This document shows positions 16,169 to 24,553 of a stretch of DNA of 34,815 bases, in pieces. Under the pieces are notes generated by a model that searched no databases, was not told where the DNA came from, and was given only the letters and a program-made list of their open reading frames with translations. Numbering within the stretch: the stretch's first letter is position 1; every line of letters begins with the position of its first letter. The DNA is from Legionellales bacterium UBA4722 (GTDB taxonomy: Bacteria > Pseudomonadota > Gammaproteobacteria > DSM-16500), in assembly GCA_002404295.1 (NCBI GenBank), contig DHJK01000169.1, positions 4,882 through 39,696 on the forward strand, written 5' to 3'. A program made the translations under genes and the position numbers.

Positions 16169-17500
16169 TTAATTTTGTGTTTCAAGAGAGATCCCCTTTT
16201 TTTTTAAAAACATGTCTGGGAATTTCCGCGAAAAAACCTCACTGCCTGCATAATGTGCTTTATTTTGCAGTTCAGCCGCAATCTGCAATAATCGATTATA
16301 TTTAGCCACTCTATCTGAGCGACATAATGACCCCGTTTTTATTTGTCCCGCACCAGTCGCAACAGCTAAATCCGCAATGGTTGTGTCTTCAGTTTCACCA
16401 GAGCGATGCGAAATAATAGTATTGTAATGCGCTTTTTGCGCCATTTGAATGGCAGCAAGCGTTTCAGTTAAGGTGCCAATTTGATTAGGTTTAATTAATA
16501 TCGCATTGGCAACGTGTTCTTGAATACCTTGTTGTAATATTTGCGTATTCGTTACAAATAAATCATCACCCACTAATTGCATTTTTTTACCTAATTTTGC
16601 AGTTAAAATTTTCCAACCTTCCCAATCATTTTCAGCCATTCCATCTTCAATGCTAATAATAGGATATTGCCCAACTAATTGAGCGAGATAATCGGTAAAT
16701 TCTGTAGCAGTCAATTTTTTGTTTTCAGCGGACAAACAATATTTACCATCATGATAAATTTCATTACTAGCCACATCCAATCCTAAGCAAATATCACTGC
16801 CGGGTTTGAATCCAGCAAGTTCAATTGCTTGTAAAATCATATCAAGCGCTGCCGCATTATTCGGTACATTAGGTGCAAAACCGCCTTCGTCGCCAACGTT
16901 AGTATTTAAGCCGTGTTTATGTAAAACCTGCTTTAATTGCTGAAACACTTCGACACCGTATCGTATAGCTTCAGCAAATGTTTTAGCGCCTACAGGCAAG
17001 ATCATGAATTCCTGAATATCTAAATTATTATCAGCATGCGCGCCGCCGTTAATGATATTCATCATTGGTACAGGTAATGAAGTAGCATTATTCCCACCTA
17101 AATAAGCATAAAGTGGCAACTCTTTAAATGCAGCTGCAGCTTTAGCAGCTGCCAGTGAAACAGCTAAAGTTGCATTTGCACCCAGGCGTCCTTTATTGTC
17201 TGTGCCATCTAAAGTAATTAAAGTTTCATCGATTTTCTTTTGATCTGTGACATCGAGGCCTTGCAATGCGTGAGCGATTTCCCCATTAATGGCAGCCACA
17301 ACTTTTAATACGCCTTTTCCACGATAACGTTTCGCATCGTTGTCTCGCAACTCCAGCGCTTCACGTGAGCCCGTTGACGCGCCAGACGGTGCTGCTGCGA
17401 AGCCTGATTGTCCTGTTGTCAAAATGACTTCGGCTGCAACTGTTGGGTTGCCACGGGAATCTAAAATTTCTAATGCTTTAATTTGCTTAATCTTCGACAT
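16169..17500 (-). CDS. eno: Enolase
   Basis: This 443-residue glycolytic enzyme interconverts 2-phosphoglycerate and phosphoenolpyruvate. The N-terminus KALEILDSRGNPTVAAEV is standard. The active-site loop GASTGSREALELRD, VGDEGGFAPN, the metal ligands in SIEDGMAENDW and LVGDDLFVTN, the catalytic-lysine signature LIKPNQIGTLTET and the SHRSGETED loop are all intact. It runs slightly past the usual 430-435 residues with a KKKGISLETQN tail. AGGAG 5 bases upstream supports the ATG. It starts 8 bases after hda, an unusual neighbour (pyrG is commoner). Confidence 0.98.
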   Translation of the reverse strand: MSKIKQIKALEILDSRGNPTVAAEVILTTGQSGFAAAPSGASTGSREALELRDNDAKRYRGKGVLKVVAAINGEIAHALQGLDVTDQKKIDETLITLDGTDNKGRLGANATLAVSLAAAKAAAAFKELPLYAYLGGNNATSLPVPMMNIINGGAHADNNLDIQEFMILPVGAKTFAEAIRYGVEVFQQLKQVLHKHGLNTNVGDEGGFAPNVPNNAAALDMILQAIELAGFKPGSDICLGLDVASNEIYHDGKYCLSAENKKLTATEFTDYLAQLVGQYPIISIEDGMAENDWEGWKILTAKLGKKMQLVGDDLFVTNTQILQQGIQEHVANAILIKPNQIGTLTETLAAIQMAQKAHYNTIISHRSGETEDTTIADLAVATGAGQIKTGSLCRSDRVAKYNRLLQIAAELQNKAHYAGSEVFSRKFPDMFLKKKGISLETQN

Positions 17501-17508
17501 ATCAACTC

Positions 17509-18207
17509 CTAAATCTGTAATATTTTTTTTACAAAGGGAATAGTTAATTTACGCTGCGCTGCGAGTGACATTTTATCTAATACATCTAAAGCCGCAAATA
17601 AAGTCGACATGTGACGAGGGCAATGCGTAAGAATAAATTTTCCCACGTCTTCATTAAGTGTCATGCCGCGTCGCTCCGCTCGCATAATAAAGGCTTCTAG
17701 TTTTTCATCATCAGAAAGAGGCTGTACTTGAAATACAACAGCCCATGCTAAGCGTGACATCATATCCGGTAATACTATTCCAAGTGCTTTGGGTACCACA
17801 TTGGCAGTGATGATTAAACGCCCGTCCGCCTCGTGAATGCGATTGTAGAGATGAAGCAATGCTTCTTCCCAAGCAGGTTTTCCAGCAATAAGATGTACAT
17901 CATCGATGCAGACTAAATTGAGTGATTCAAGACCCTCAAAAATTTCCGGCTTAAATTCAGTGTGATGACTTAAAGGAACATAAACCGCGCTTTGTTTAGC
18001 TTGATGTGCCGCATGACAGCATGCTTGTAATAAATGCGTGCAACCTTGCCCGCCAGTTCCATAAAAATAAATAACGCGTTCACCGATACCCTGCACTGTG
18101 TTTTTTAATGCTGTGACAAGCTGTGCATTTTTTCCAAGGAAAAAGTTTGAAAAAGTGGCTTCATCTTTTAAGCCAACCCCTAGAGTGAGTTGATTGTGTG
18201 TCTTCAT
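17509..18207 (-). CDS. hda: DnaA inactivator Hda
   Basis: This 232-residue AAA+ relative of DnaA binds the sliding clamp and stimulates DnaA-ATP hydrolysis to prevent over-initiation. The N-terminal clamp-binding motif is QLTLGV. The Walker A region reads GTGGQGCTH with Cys in place of the P-loop lysine, Walker B is LVCIDDVHLI, and sensor 1 is GRLIITAN. The ATG at 18207 is chosen because it forms an ATGA overlap with the perM stop and gives the usual length (E. coli 233). An upstream ATG at 18255 would add 16 residues encoded inside perM. The order DUF2066 gene-perM-hda is conserved in gammaproteobacteria. Confidence 0.93.
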   Translation of the reverse strand: MKTHNQLTLGVGLKDEATFSNFFLGKNAQLVTALKNTVQGIGERVIYFYGTGGQGCTHLLQACCHAAHQAKQSAVYVPLSHHTEFKPEIFEGLESLNLVCIDDVHLIAGKPAWEEALLHLYNRIHEADGRLIITANVVPKALGIVLPDMMSRLAWAVVFQVQPLSDDEKLEAFIMRAERRGMTLNEDVGKFILTHCPRHMSTLFAALDVLDKMSLAAQRKLTIPFVKKILQI

Positions 18208-19265
18208 CGGTAAAGGGGGCTCGCATGATACTGTGACATTAAAAAACGTAGCCATACCATAATAATAGCGGCTGCAGGTAATGCTAACAATACACCAAAA
18301 AATCCAAATAACTTACCACCAGCAAGGATCGCAAAGATGACTGCAACAGGATGCAATCCAATTCGATTTCCCACAAGCTTAGGTGTTAAATAGGTATGTT
18401 CGAGTATGTGTCCTAACACAAAGAGTAACCAAACTAATAAGACCGATGAGAGAGCACCAAATTGAATATATGCTGCAATGCTGGCAACGACTATCCCTAC
18501 AATCACACCAAGATAAGGGACAATACTAATCATGCCAATGATCAAACCCAGTATCAAGCCAATGCGTAACCCAATCAACGTCAACCCAATAGAATAAAGC
18601 ACGCCTAACGCTATCATTACAATAAATTGACCACGAAAAAATGCGCTTAATACGGCATTGCATTCTTTCACTAATTTCACGACAGTCGGTTCAATGCGTC
18701 GCGGTATTAAATGATTGATTCCCCCTATGACTTTGTTCCAGTCGAGCAGTAAATAAAATGTGACGACTGGAATTAAAATTAAATTAATAAGCCATTCCAC
18801 GAGAACGAAACCAGAGTGCAAGACAGTATTAAAGAATTTACTCGCTGTGTTGTCTCCCGATTTTGTTAAGTGCTCGACGAGTGACGTTTTAAGAGTGTTC
18901 ATGCTTGGCTCATGAATACCGAGTTGCTCTGACAACCAAGGTATTCCAGTGACTTGTATCCAATCAAGCATGTCTGGAAGGGCATCTGATAAATTTTCAA
19001 GCTGTGTTTGAATCACAGGTATAAGAAATATAACGAGTAGTACAATGACAAAAAACAGCAAAGAAAAGATGATAATGACACTGAGTAAACGCGGCAAATG
19101 TAAGCGCATCAGTTGTGTAACCAAGGGGTCAACTAAGTACGCCAGCAACGCTCCCATTAAGAAAGGCGTTAAGATGGGTGCCAGCAAATAGAGTAACCAC
19201 CCTAAAAAAAGGACAGTTAAAAAAAGATAGAATTTATTCCATGTATGTATTGTTAAGGATTCCAT
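18204..19265 (-). CDS. perM: PerM/AI-2E family transporter
   Basis: This 353-residue polytopic membrane protein of the AI-2E transporter (UPF0118) superfamily has about eight hydrophobic segments. It opens FYLFLTVLFLGWLLYLLAPI, TPFLMGALLAYLVDPLV, and later has the family motifs FRGQFIVMIALGVLYSIGL, GMISIVPYLGVIVGIV and GNRIGLHPVAVIFAILAGG, then LFGFFGVLLALPAAAIIMV. Substrate is unknown; Na+/H+ antiport and signal export have both been reported for relatives. It overlaps the DUF2066 gene by 13 bases and hda by 4, so the three are one translationally coupled unit. Confidence 0.93.
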   Translation of the reverse strand: MESLTIHTWNKFYLFLTVLFLGWLLYLLAPILTPFLMGALLAYLVDPLVTQLMRLHLPRLLSVIIIFSLLFFVIVLLVIFLIPVIQTQLENLSDALPDMLDWIQVTGIPWLSEQLGIHEPSMNTLKTSLVEHLTKSGDNTASKFFNTVLHSGFVLVEWLINLILIPVVTFYLLLDWNKVIGGINHLIPRRIEPTVVKLVKECNAVLSAFFRGQFIVMIALGVLYSIGLTLIGLRIGLILGLIIGMISIVPYLGVIVGIVVASIAAYIQFGALSSVLLVWLLFVLGHILEHTYLTPKLVGNRIGLHPVAVIFAILAGGKLFGFFGVLLALPAAAIIMVWLRFLMSQYHASPLYR

Positions 19266-20311
19266 TGATAGACCACCATCGTATCAGCTGCATTGGTAAT
19301 AGGTGCGGGCGTCAGTTTTTTACCCAAGGCTAGGGCTTGAACAAAAGATTCCTGAGTGCTGCGTAAGCTCACTTTCAGTATAACGTCATTGTCGGACAAT
19401 ATCTTAGTAATCTCTACATTGGCGACAGGCGTTAAATGATTAAGGTAACGTGTTAGCTGTGCAAAATCACGATAGTGCGTAATGCCCGTTACTTTCAATG
19501 CTAAGTCTTTTTGAATGGTGTTGGTGGTCACGACCGCAAAACGCGTGGCCAGTGTGTTTGTTATATTGTTAATGAGGGTAGGTGCTATATCTATTATACT
19601 TTTTCCTGCAAGGTTCCAATCCCATTGGTGATCGCCAAGTACCAGCTTCCATTGTGAAGCAAGACCATTACTATCTTGAGTGATATGTCCTATTAAAACA
19701 GCATCGCTGACATAACGTTTTGCTGCATCCGTTAATTTGGATATCGTCATGTCCGTGACATCTTTGGGCGTAATTTGATTGATTTCAGTCATATCCATAA
19801 CGGGTAGCACTAAAGGTAATCCACGTTTTTCTGCATTTTGTTTTAATAATGTACTAATATCACTGATTGAATCACTGCTAATTATTTCTGCAGGATGTCC
19901 AGATCCTTCGTAAACAATCCAAGCGATAACGAGAGGACGGTTCTGACCCCAAATAGCGGCTCCTGCATCACGCAGCCATTGGTTTACCCCTGTGGGATCA
20001 AATTGTACTTCTAACAAATAGGGCGTTGTGCTTTTGCCTGGTGGCAGGGTGGTGTAACTAAATTGTTGAATCAGTGTATCTGCAGCGCTTAAGTTTGATT
20101 TCAACTTAGGATTATTTAAAATTTGAGCATCCCCGCTAACCTTAATCATAACTTGCTCTAGCGCTTGTCGAGTCGCCTGATTACGCTCCGCCGTCGCTTG
20201 CGTAGTGACAGGCGCCGTACTTTTATAAAGCGAATCCACTTTTATTGCCAGTGCTGACGTTGTCATAAAGAAGACAACAATACTTAATGCAAAAACCCAA
20301 GCTGTGCGCAT
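19253..20311 (-). CDS. DUF2066 domain-containing exported protein
   Basis: This is a 352-residue protein with a signal peptide (about 1-22, FALSIVVFFMTTSALA, likely cleaved after ALA). The N-terminal part (about 25-115: ERNQATRQALEQVMIKVSG, then LLEVQFDPTGVNQWL) is the DUF2066 signature. The rest resembles periplasmic proteins of the same family (WKLVLGDHQWDWNLAG). No enzyme motif is visible and its function is unknown. AGGG 5 bases upstream supports the start. It heads the run DUF2066 gene-perM-hda-eno. Confidence 0.9.
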   Translation of the reverse strand: MRTAWVFALSIVVFFMTTSALAIKVDSLYKSTAPVTTQATAERNQATRQALEQVMIKVSGDAQILNNPKLKSNLSAADTLIQQFSYTTLPPGKSTTPYLLEVQFDPTGVNQWLRDAGAAIWGQNRPLVIAWIVYEGSGHPAEIISSDSISDISTLLKQNAEKRGLPLVLPVMDMTEINQITPKDVTDMTISKLTDAAKRYVSDAVLIGHITQDSNGLASQWKLVLGDHQWDWNLAGKSIIDIAPTLINNITNTLATRFAVVTTNTIQKDLALKVTGITHYRDFAQLTRYLNHLTPVANVEITKILSDNDVILKVSLRSTQESFVQALALGKKLTPAPITNAADTMVVYQWNP

Positions 20312-20438
20312 AGAAACCCTACTGTCAAGTTAGAGATATATATTACACGATAATGTTCCACTTTGGCATAGGTTTACCCTAAGTGGCACTCTATCTTCTG
20401 GATTTATTTTTAAAGATATACTATATTGTTCAAAGGGA

Positions 20439-20444
20439 TATAAT
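20439..20444 (+). promoter_or_regulatory. Candidate ihfB -10 box
   Basis: TATAAT occurs in an AT-rich tract. No convincing -35 is visible at 16-18 bp. Transcription would start near 20451, only about 8 bases before the GTG at 20459, which argues for a more downstream translation start for ihfB. Confidence 0.4.
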
Positions 20445-20506
20445 TTTTTTAAAGGCGGGTGTCTGTAACATTTAACCAAACGGAGGCAGCGCTACTGCTG
20501 AAAAAC

Positions 20507-20845
20507 ATGCTAATTAAATCACAATTGATCGCGGAAATTAGTAAAAAACTATCTTATCTTCCTGAGAGAGACATTGCATTAAGCATTAACCATATCGTGA
20601 CAAAGATGGGTGATGTACTCAGCGAAGGCGGACGTATAGAAATCCGTGGTTTCGGCAGCTTCTGCCTTCATTACCGCCCACCTCGTAGAGCGCATAATCC
20701 TAAAACCGGTGAAAAACTGGTGACAGAGCCGAAACACGCAGTTCATTTTAAACCTGGTAAAGAATTACGTGAACAAGTGAATGGAAGCCGACATATTCCA
20801 TTGACGGAGACATCAGGTGGCGATGCGGATGAGGGTGAAGAATAA
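20507..20845 (+). CDS. ihfB: Integration host factor subunit beta
   Basis: This is a DNA-bending protein (112 residues from ATG 20507) that dimerises with IhfA. The sequence is IHF-beta throughout: LIKSQLIAEISKKL, GRIEIRGFGSFCLHYR, PRRAHNPKTGEKL and HFKPGKELREQV; the DNA-intercalating Pro is in NPKTG. A C-terminal extension of about 20 residues ends acidic (GGDADEGEE). The frame is open back to GTG 20459. GGAGG at 20482-20486 is 20 bases from ATG 20507 but 8 from an in-frame CTG at 20495, so the exact start is uncertain. It stands alone rather than following rpsA. Confidence 0.92.
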   Translation: MLIKSQLIAEISKKLSYLPERDIALSINHIVTKMGDVLSEGGRIEIRGFGSFCLHYRPPRRAHNPKTGEKLVTEPKHAVHFKPGKELREQVNGSRHIPLTETSGGDADEGEE

Positions 20846-20861
20846 TCTGTATTGCTTTAAT

Positions 20862-20902
20862 CGTGCCCATGAACGTGCCCGCGTGCGTGCCCGTCTTTTT
20901 TT
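20862..20902. repeat. Family A half-copy
   Basis: CGTGCCCATGAACGTGCCCG followed by CGTGCGTGCCCGTCTTTTTT matches the left arm of family A at 34688-34723. No complementary right arm occurs nearby, so only half of the element is present. It lies just downstream of ihfB. It does not fold on itself, so the T-run is not a classical terminator. Confidence 0.75.
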
Positions 20903-20947
20903 ACAATATGCCACTTAATCTGTTTATAGGTAATAGCTTACACACTA

Positions 20948-21049
20948 CCGCCGTTATTGCGACCCAGAGCGCAGCGTGGGTGAAGCAACCCTGTTTTTTC
21001 AGAGCTGATTAGAGCTAGGTTGCTTCGCTCACACTTGCAATGACGACGG
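20948..21049. repeat. Family C inverted repeat, copy 2
   Basis: The arms are CCGCCGTTATTGCGACC...GGGTGAAGCAACCCTG on the left and CTAGGTTGCTTCGCTCACAC, then TTGCAATGACGACGG, on the right. They are more diverged from each other than in copy 1 at 10524. The right arm forms the 3' end of the dctA-like gene, giving residues TVVIASVSEAT and the TAG stop. Confidence 0.82.
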
Positions 21050-22316
21050 TGGGCTGAGCTATTACGTTTATCATGCCTAACTTTTCTTTGGCAATATTCA
21101 AATTACCTTCCCATCTAGATATGACCATTGTTGCAACGCCATTCCCTATCAAGTTGGTTATCGAACGAGCTTCAGACATAAATCTATCAACGCCTAATAA
21201 TAGAACCAGCCCTTCAACCGGTATTGTATGTGTACTCGATATGACTGTAGCTAGAACAATGAAGCCTCCACCTGTGACATTGGCTGCGCCTTTGGACATT
21301 AACATGAAAGTCACAATCATTATTATTTGTTGTGGGAAGCTAATATCAAGATGAAATGCTTGAGCAATGAACATAAAAAACATCGTTAAGTAGATAGACA
21401 TGCCATCAAGGTTAAAAGCATAACCGGCTGGCAATACAAAAGCAGCGACTGATTTACTGCATCCCTTATCCTTAAGTTTGTTAATCATGCTGGGTAAAAC
21501 TGTTTCTGTTGTAGCTGTACCTAACACAATAAACAGTTCTTCTTTGATGTATTTTAAAAAATCTAAGAGGCTAAAATTAGCTAATTTAGCTATCAAGCCT
21601 AAGACGATAAATATAAAAAAGAAACAGGTAAGATAAAAGCAGCCTAATAACTTGCTAAGCGCAGTCAATGAATGTATTCCATAAGTGCCTATAGTATAAG
21701 ACATAGCGCCAAAAGCACCAATTGGGGCTATTTTCATAATCCATTTAATGACAGAAAATAAAATTTGAGAAAAATTTTCTATGGCCCCTATAATCGGTTT
21801 ACCTTTATCACCCGCTTGTAATAAAGCAAATCCAAAAAGAATAGAAACAAATAAAACTTGTAAAGAATCTCCTTGAGTAAAAGCGCTTATCAATGTGTTT
21901 GGGATGATATTCAATATAAATGTGGTGAGATCAAATGAAGTGGTTTTATCTACAAAACTCGCAATCTTTGTGGTATCCAAGTCATGAATATTGATATTTA
22001 GATTAGCGCCAGGCTGAAAATAATTGACTACAACAAGGCCTAAAAGCATCGCAAATGTTGTCATTATTTCAAAATAAATAATTGCTTTGATTCCAATACG
22101 ACCTGCTTCTCTTAAATTTTTCAGGCTATAAATACCACTGACGACCGTTGTGAAAATGATTAATGGTATTGTTGTACGAATTAATTTAATAAACCCATCA
22201 CCCAGCGGTTTCATCTTTGAAGCAAAGTCTGGATAAAAATGGCCTAACAAGATTCCAATGAGGATGCTTACAATGACCTGGAAATAAAGTTGCTTGTATA
22301 AATTTAGTATTTTCAT
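21015..22316 (-). CDS. DctA-like dicarboxylate/amino acid:cation symporter
   Basis: This 433-residue inner-membrane secondary transporter of the DAACS family couples uptake of C4-dicarboxylates or acidic amino acids to Na+ or H+. It follows DctA over most of its length: LYFQVIVSILIGILLGHFYP, MKPLGDGFIKLIR, APIGAFGAMSYTIG, and FNLDGMSIYLTM. Hairpin HP1 is LGTATTETVLP in place of the serine-rich GTSSSES of E. coli DctA. HP2/TM8 is SKGAANVTGGGFIVLA, and GVDRFMSEARSITNLIGNGV is typical. AGGG 4-5 bases upstream supports the start. The last 11 residues (TVVIASVSEAT) come from the family C repeat, so the original C-terminus has been replaced. Confidence 0.92.
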   Translation of the reverse strand: MKILNLYKQLYFQVIVSILIGILLGHFYPDFASKMKPLGDGFIKLIRTTIPLIIFTTVVSGIYSLKNLREAGRIGIKAIIYFEIMTTFAMLLGLVVVNYFQPGANLNINIHDLDTTKIASFVDKTTSFDLTTFILNIIPNTLISAFTQGDSLQVLFVSILFGFALLQAGDKGKPIIGAIENFSQILFSVIKWIMKIAPIGAFGAMSYTIGTYGIHSLTALSKLLGCFYLTCFFFIFIVLGLIAKLANFSLLDFLKYIKEELFIVLGTATTETVLPSMINKLKDKGCSKSVAAFVLPAGYAFNLDGMSIYLTMFFMFIAQAFHLDISFPQQIIMIVTFMLMSKGAANVTGGGFIVLATVISSTHTIPVEGLVLLLGVDRFMSEARSITNLIGNGVATMVISRWEGNLNIAKEKLGMINVIAQPTVVIASVSEAT

Positions 22317-22380
22317 ATCGCCCTGCTGGATGCGTCATCATTTGATAAAGTGTAATGTTTTCTAAAAAAATTAAAGCTAG

Positions 22381-22416
22381 AAATAAAAAAGGCGGTGATT
22401 ATTTAATGCACCGCCT
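22381..22416 (-). terminator. Rho-independent terminator
   Basis: Read on the minus strand, AGGCGGTG and CACCGCCT form an 8-bp perfect stem with an 11-base loop (22390-22416), followed immediately by TTTTTTATTT. It is positioned to end the transcript of the secreted-protein gene 22467-22985 before the dctA-like gene. Confidence 0.85.
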
Positions 22417-22466
22417 ATTCATAAAATATTAAGAAGAGTTTCTGCTTAATTTAATAATGAAAAAAT

Positions 22467-22985
22467 TTACTTTGCCATACTATCCCAGGAGCAATTCTGT
22501 AAATTGCCCGCCCAAGTATTACATTCATATCCGTCTATATTTTCACCAGTATAAAAGTTAGATTTCGGTAATGATGTTGGAGTACCCGTTAAAAATTTAT
22601 TGTTGGCCACAATGAGCTTACTAGGAAATGCACTCCCCCCAGTAGAAGCACTGAGGTCATACGTACAAACCGCATACCAATGATCTTTGTCATTTTGGTC
22701 TGGAAATGATTTAATATTTGCCCAAAAGACAGTGTCACTAACTAAAGAGGAGATCAATACGGTATCAGATACTGTAGTATTTGATACATACCACCCTAAT
22801 TTTTTGTACTCATCTTGTATTTCCCAATGACCATTGAATTTTTTATGAGAGAACGCGCTCAGAGGTGGGCACTGATTAGGTGATATTGTTGCAGATGCAT
22901 CTGTTATGGATTGATCGGCATAAACAGCTGAACAAACTAATGCCAGCGCTGTTAGACCGCATGTAATGAGTGATTTTTTCATCAT
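22467..22985 (-). CDS. Small secreted protein, family not recognised
   Basis: This 172-residue protein has a clear Sec signal peptide (about 2-24, KKSLITCGLTALALVCSAVY ending AVYA-DQ). The mature part contains four cysteines (NQCPP, AVCTYD, YECNTW, NCSWD), consistent with two disulfides, and many Trp/Tyr residues (GHWEIQDEYKKLGWYVS), suggesting a small beta-rich exported domain. No lipobox was seen. GGAG precedes; the second ATG (22982) has better spacing than the first. It has its own promoter and terminator, so it is a single-gene unit. Function unknown. Confidence 0.82.
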   Translation of the reverse strand: MMKKSLITCGLTALALVCSAVYADQSITDASATISPNQCPPLSAFSHKKFNGHWEIQDEYKKLGWYVSNTTVSDTVLISSLVSDTVFWANIKSFPDQNDKDHWYAVCTYDLSASTGGSAFPSKLIVANNKFLTGTPTSLPKSNFYTGENIDGYECNTWAGNLQNCSWDSMAK

Positions 22986-23015
22986 TTTCTCCGGAATGTG
23001 TGAATGAAGCGGAGA

Positions 23016-23043
23016 ATTCTACAGGGGTTATGAAAAAAATCAA
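23016..23043 (-). promoter_or_regulatory. Promoter of the secreted-protein gene
   Basis: On the minus strand TTGATT (23043-23038) and TAGAAT (23021-23016) are separated by 16 bp. The start codon follows after a ~25-30 base leader that contains GGAG. It looks like an ordinary sigma-70 promoter. Confidence 0.6.
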
Positions 23044-23135
23044 TTAAATAATGTACAATAATATTTTGGTTGTTTTTTTTCTATGCACACATGAAATTAA
23101 ATGCTAGCAATTTCAAGAGGTTGGAATTGAAGACG

Positions 23136-23702
23136 TTAAGCAATCGGTAACGTAACCCCTTCTTGACCTTGATATTTCCCTTGTCGATCTTTGTAAGAAG
23201 TCTCACACGCCTCATCCGACTCAAGAAACAACAACTGTGCCACCCCTTCATTCGCATAAATTTTGGCAGGCAAAGTCGTCGTATTAGAAAACTCCAACGT
23301 AATATGTCCTTCCCACTCAGGCTCAAGCGGTGTGACATTAACGATAATACCGCATCGGGCATAAGTAGACTTGCCTACACATAGCACCAGAATATTTCGA
23401 GGAATACGAAAATATTCAATACTGCGCGCTAATGCAAACGAGTTAGGAGGAATTATGCACACATCAGAGTTAACATCCACAAAGCTGTGTTCAGAGAAAT
23501 TTTTGGGATCGACGATAGCTGAGTTAATATTAGTAAAAATTTTGAACTCAGGGGCGCAGCGAATATCGTAGCCGTAGCTTGAGGTGCCGTGGGAAATGAT
23601 TTTACCTTGGGGACCTGTGCGCAATTGCTGAGGTTCAAAAGGAGAAATCATATTGTATTCTTCCGCCATGCGGCGAATCCATTTATCGGCTTTAATGCTC
23701 AT
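23136..23702 (-). CDS. dcd: dCTP deaminase
   Basis: This 188-residue homotrimeric enzyme converts dCTP to dUTP, feeding dTMP synthesis. It is the usual length for the gammaproteobacterial form. Conserved features are MSIKADKWIRRMA, SSYGYDIRCAPEFKIF, NSFALARSIEYFRIPRNI, GKSTYARCGIIVNVTPLEPE with the catalytic-site Glu, WEGHITLEFSNTT and EGVAQLLF. It follows apbC by 13 bases, and these two are neighbours in many gammaproteobacteria. Confidence 0.97.
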   Translation of the reverse strand: MSIKADKWIRRMAEEYNMISPFEPQQLRTGPQGKIISHGTSSYGYDIRCAPEFKIFTNINSAIVDPKNFSEHSFVDVNSDVCIIPPNSFALARSIEYFRIPRNILVLCVGKSTYARCGIIVNVTPLEPEWEGHITLEFSNTTTLPAKIYANEGVAQLLFLESDEACETSYKDRQGKYQGQEGVTLPIA

Positions 23703-23715
23703 AGGTTGCTACTCC

Positions 23716-24534
23716 CTAGTCGTTTTTAATCACAATGGTAGGAAACTTACCTGATTCATTCTGACCTTGCAAGGCGAGTTTCGCCATAATGCGTTTGGCT
23801 ATATCCCGGTAAAGAAGTGCATTTGCGCTGTCAGGATCCGCAATCACGGTGGGTTTCCCACTGTCTGCGTGTTCACGAATATGAATATCCAACGGTAATT
23901 GGCCTAATAATTCGATTGCATAGCGTTCTGCCATCTGCGCGCCACCGCCCGTTCCAAAAATGGATTCTTGATGACCGCATTGAGAGCAAATATGGATGCT
24001 CATGTTTTCAATAATCCCCAACACCGGTACATTCACTTTACGAAACATTTCATAAGCACGTCGGGCATCTAGCAAGGCTATGTCTTGAGGCGTTGTAACA
24101 ATGACCGCACCCGATACAGGAATTTTTTGAGTTAAAGTCAGTTGGATATCGCCCGTCCCCGGCGGTAAATCAATGACTAAATATTCTAAATCATCCCATT
24201 TCGTGTCATTCAGTAATTGTAGCAATGCCATGCTGACCATGGGGCCACGCCAAGCCATCGGCGATGTGTCATCAATCAAGTAACCAATAGACATCGATTG
24301 AATGCCATGCGCCATCACAGGAAACATGGTTTTTTTATCTTTGATCTCGGGGCGAGTAGTCACACCTAGCATCAAAGGTTGGCTTGGGCCGTAGATATCC
24401 GCATCTAAAATGCCGGTGCGCGCACCTTCTTTCGAAAAAGCTAAAGCTAAATTAACAGCTGTCGTTGATTTTCCTACGCCACCTTTACCGGATGCAATTG
24501 CAATAATGTTTTTTATGTTAGGTAATTGATTCAT
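23716..24534 (-). CDS. apbC: Mrp/ApbC-family Fe-S cluster carrier ATPase
   Basis: This 272-residue P-loop NTPase is involved in Fe-S cluster assembly or delivery. It has a deviant Walker A, SGKGGVGKSTTAVNLA (about 14-29), DADIYGPSQPLMLG, the DLPPGTGDIQLTL motif, and the cluster-binding pair CSQCGHQESIF. The N-terminal MIP18/DUF59 domain of E. coli Mrp (about 100 residues) is absent, giving the short form. It is paired with dcd. metG, a frequent neighbour of mrp, lies elsewhere in this window. Confidence 0.95.
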   Translation of the reverse strand: MNQLPNIKNIIAIASGKGGVGKSTTAVNLALAFSKEGARTGILDADIYGPSQPLMLGVTTRPEIKDKKTMFPVMAHGIQSMSIGYLIDDTSPMAWRGPMVSMALLQLLNDTKWDDLEYLVIDLPPGTGDIQLTLTQKIPVSGAVIVTTPQDIALLDARRAYEMFRKVNVPVLGIIENMSIHICSQCGHQESIFGTGGGAQMAERYAIELLGQLPLDIHIREHADSGKPTVIADPDSANALLYRDIAKRIMAKLALQGQNESGKFPTIVIKND

Positions 24535-24553
24535 AACTCACTCATTCATTATA

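Noticed and set aside
18208..18255. Earlier ATG for hda at 18255
   Set aside because: It adds 16 residues inside perM; ATG 18207 makes an ATGA overlap and gives the usual Hda length.
20862..20902. Terminator after ihfB
   Set aside because: GC-rich sequence followed by T's looks like one, but the sequence does not fold on itself; it is a half family A repeat.
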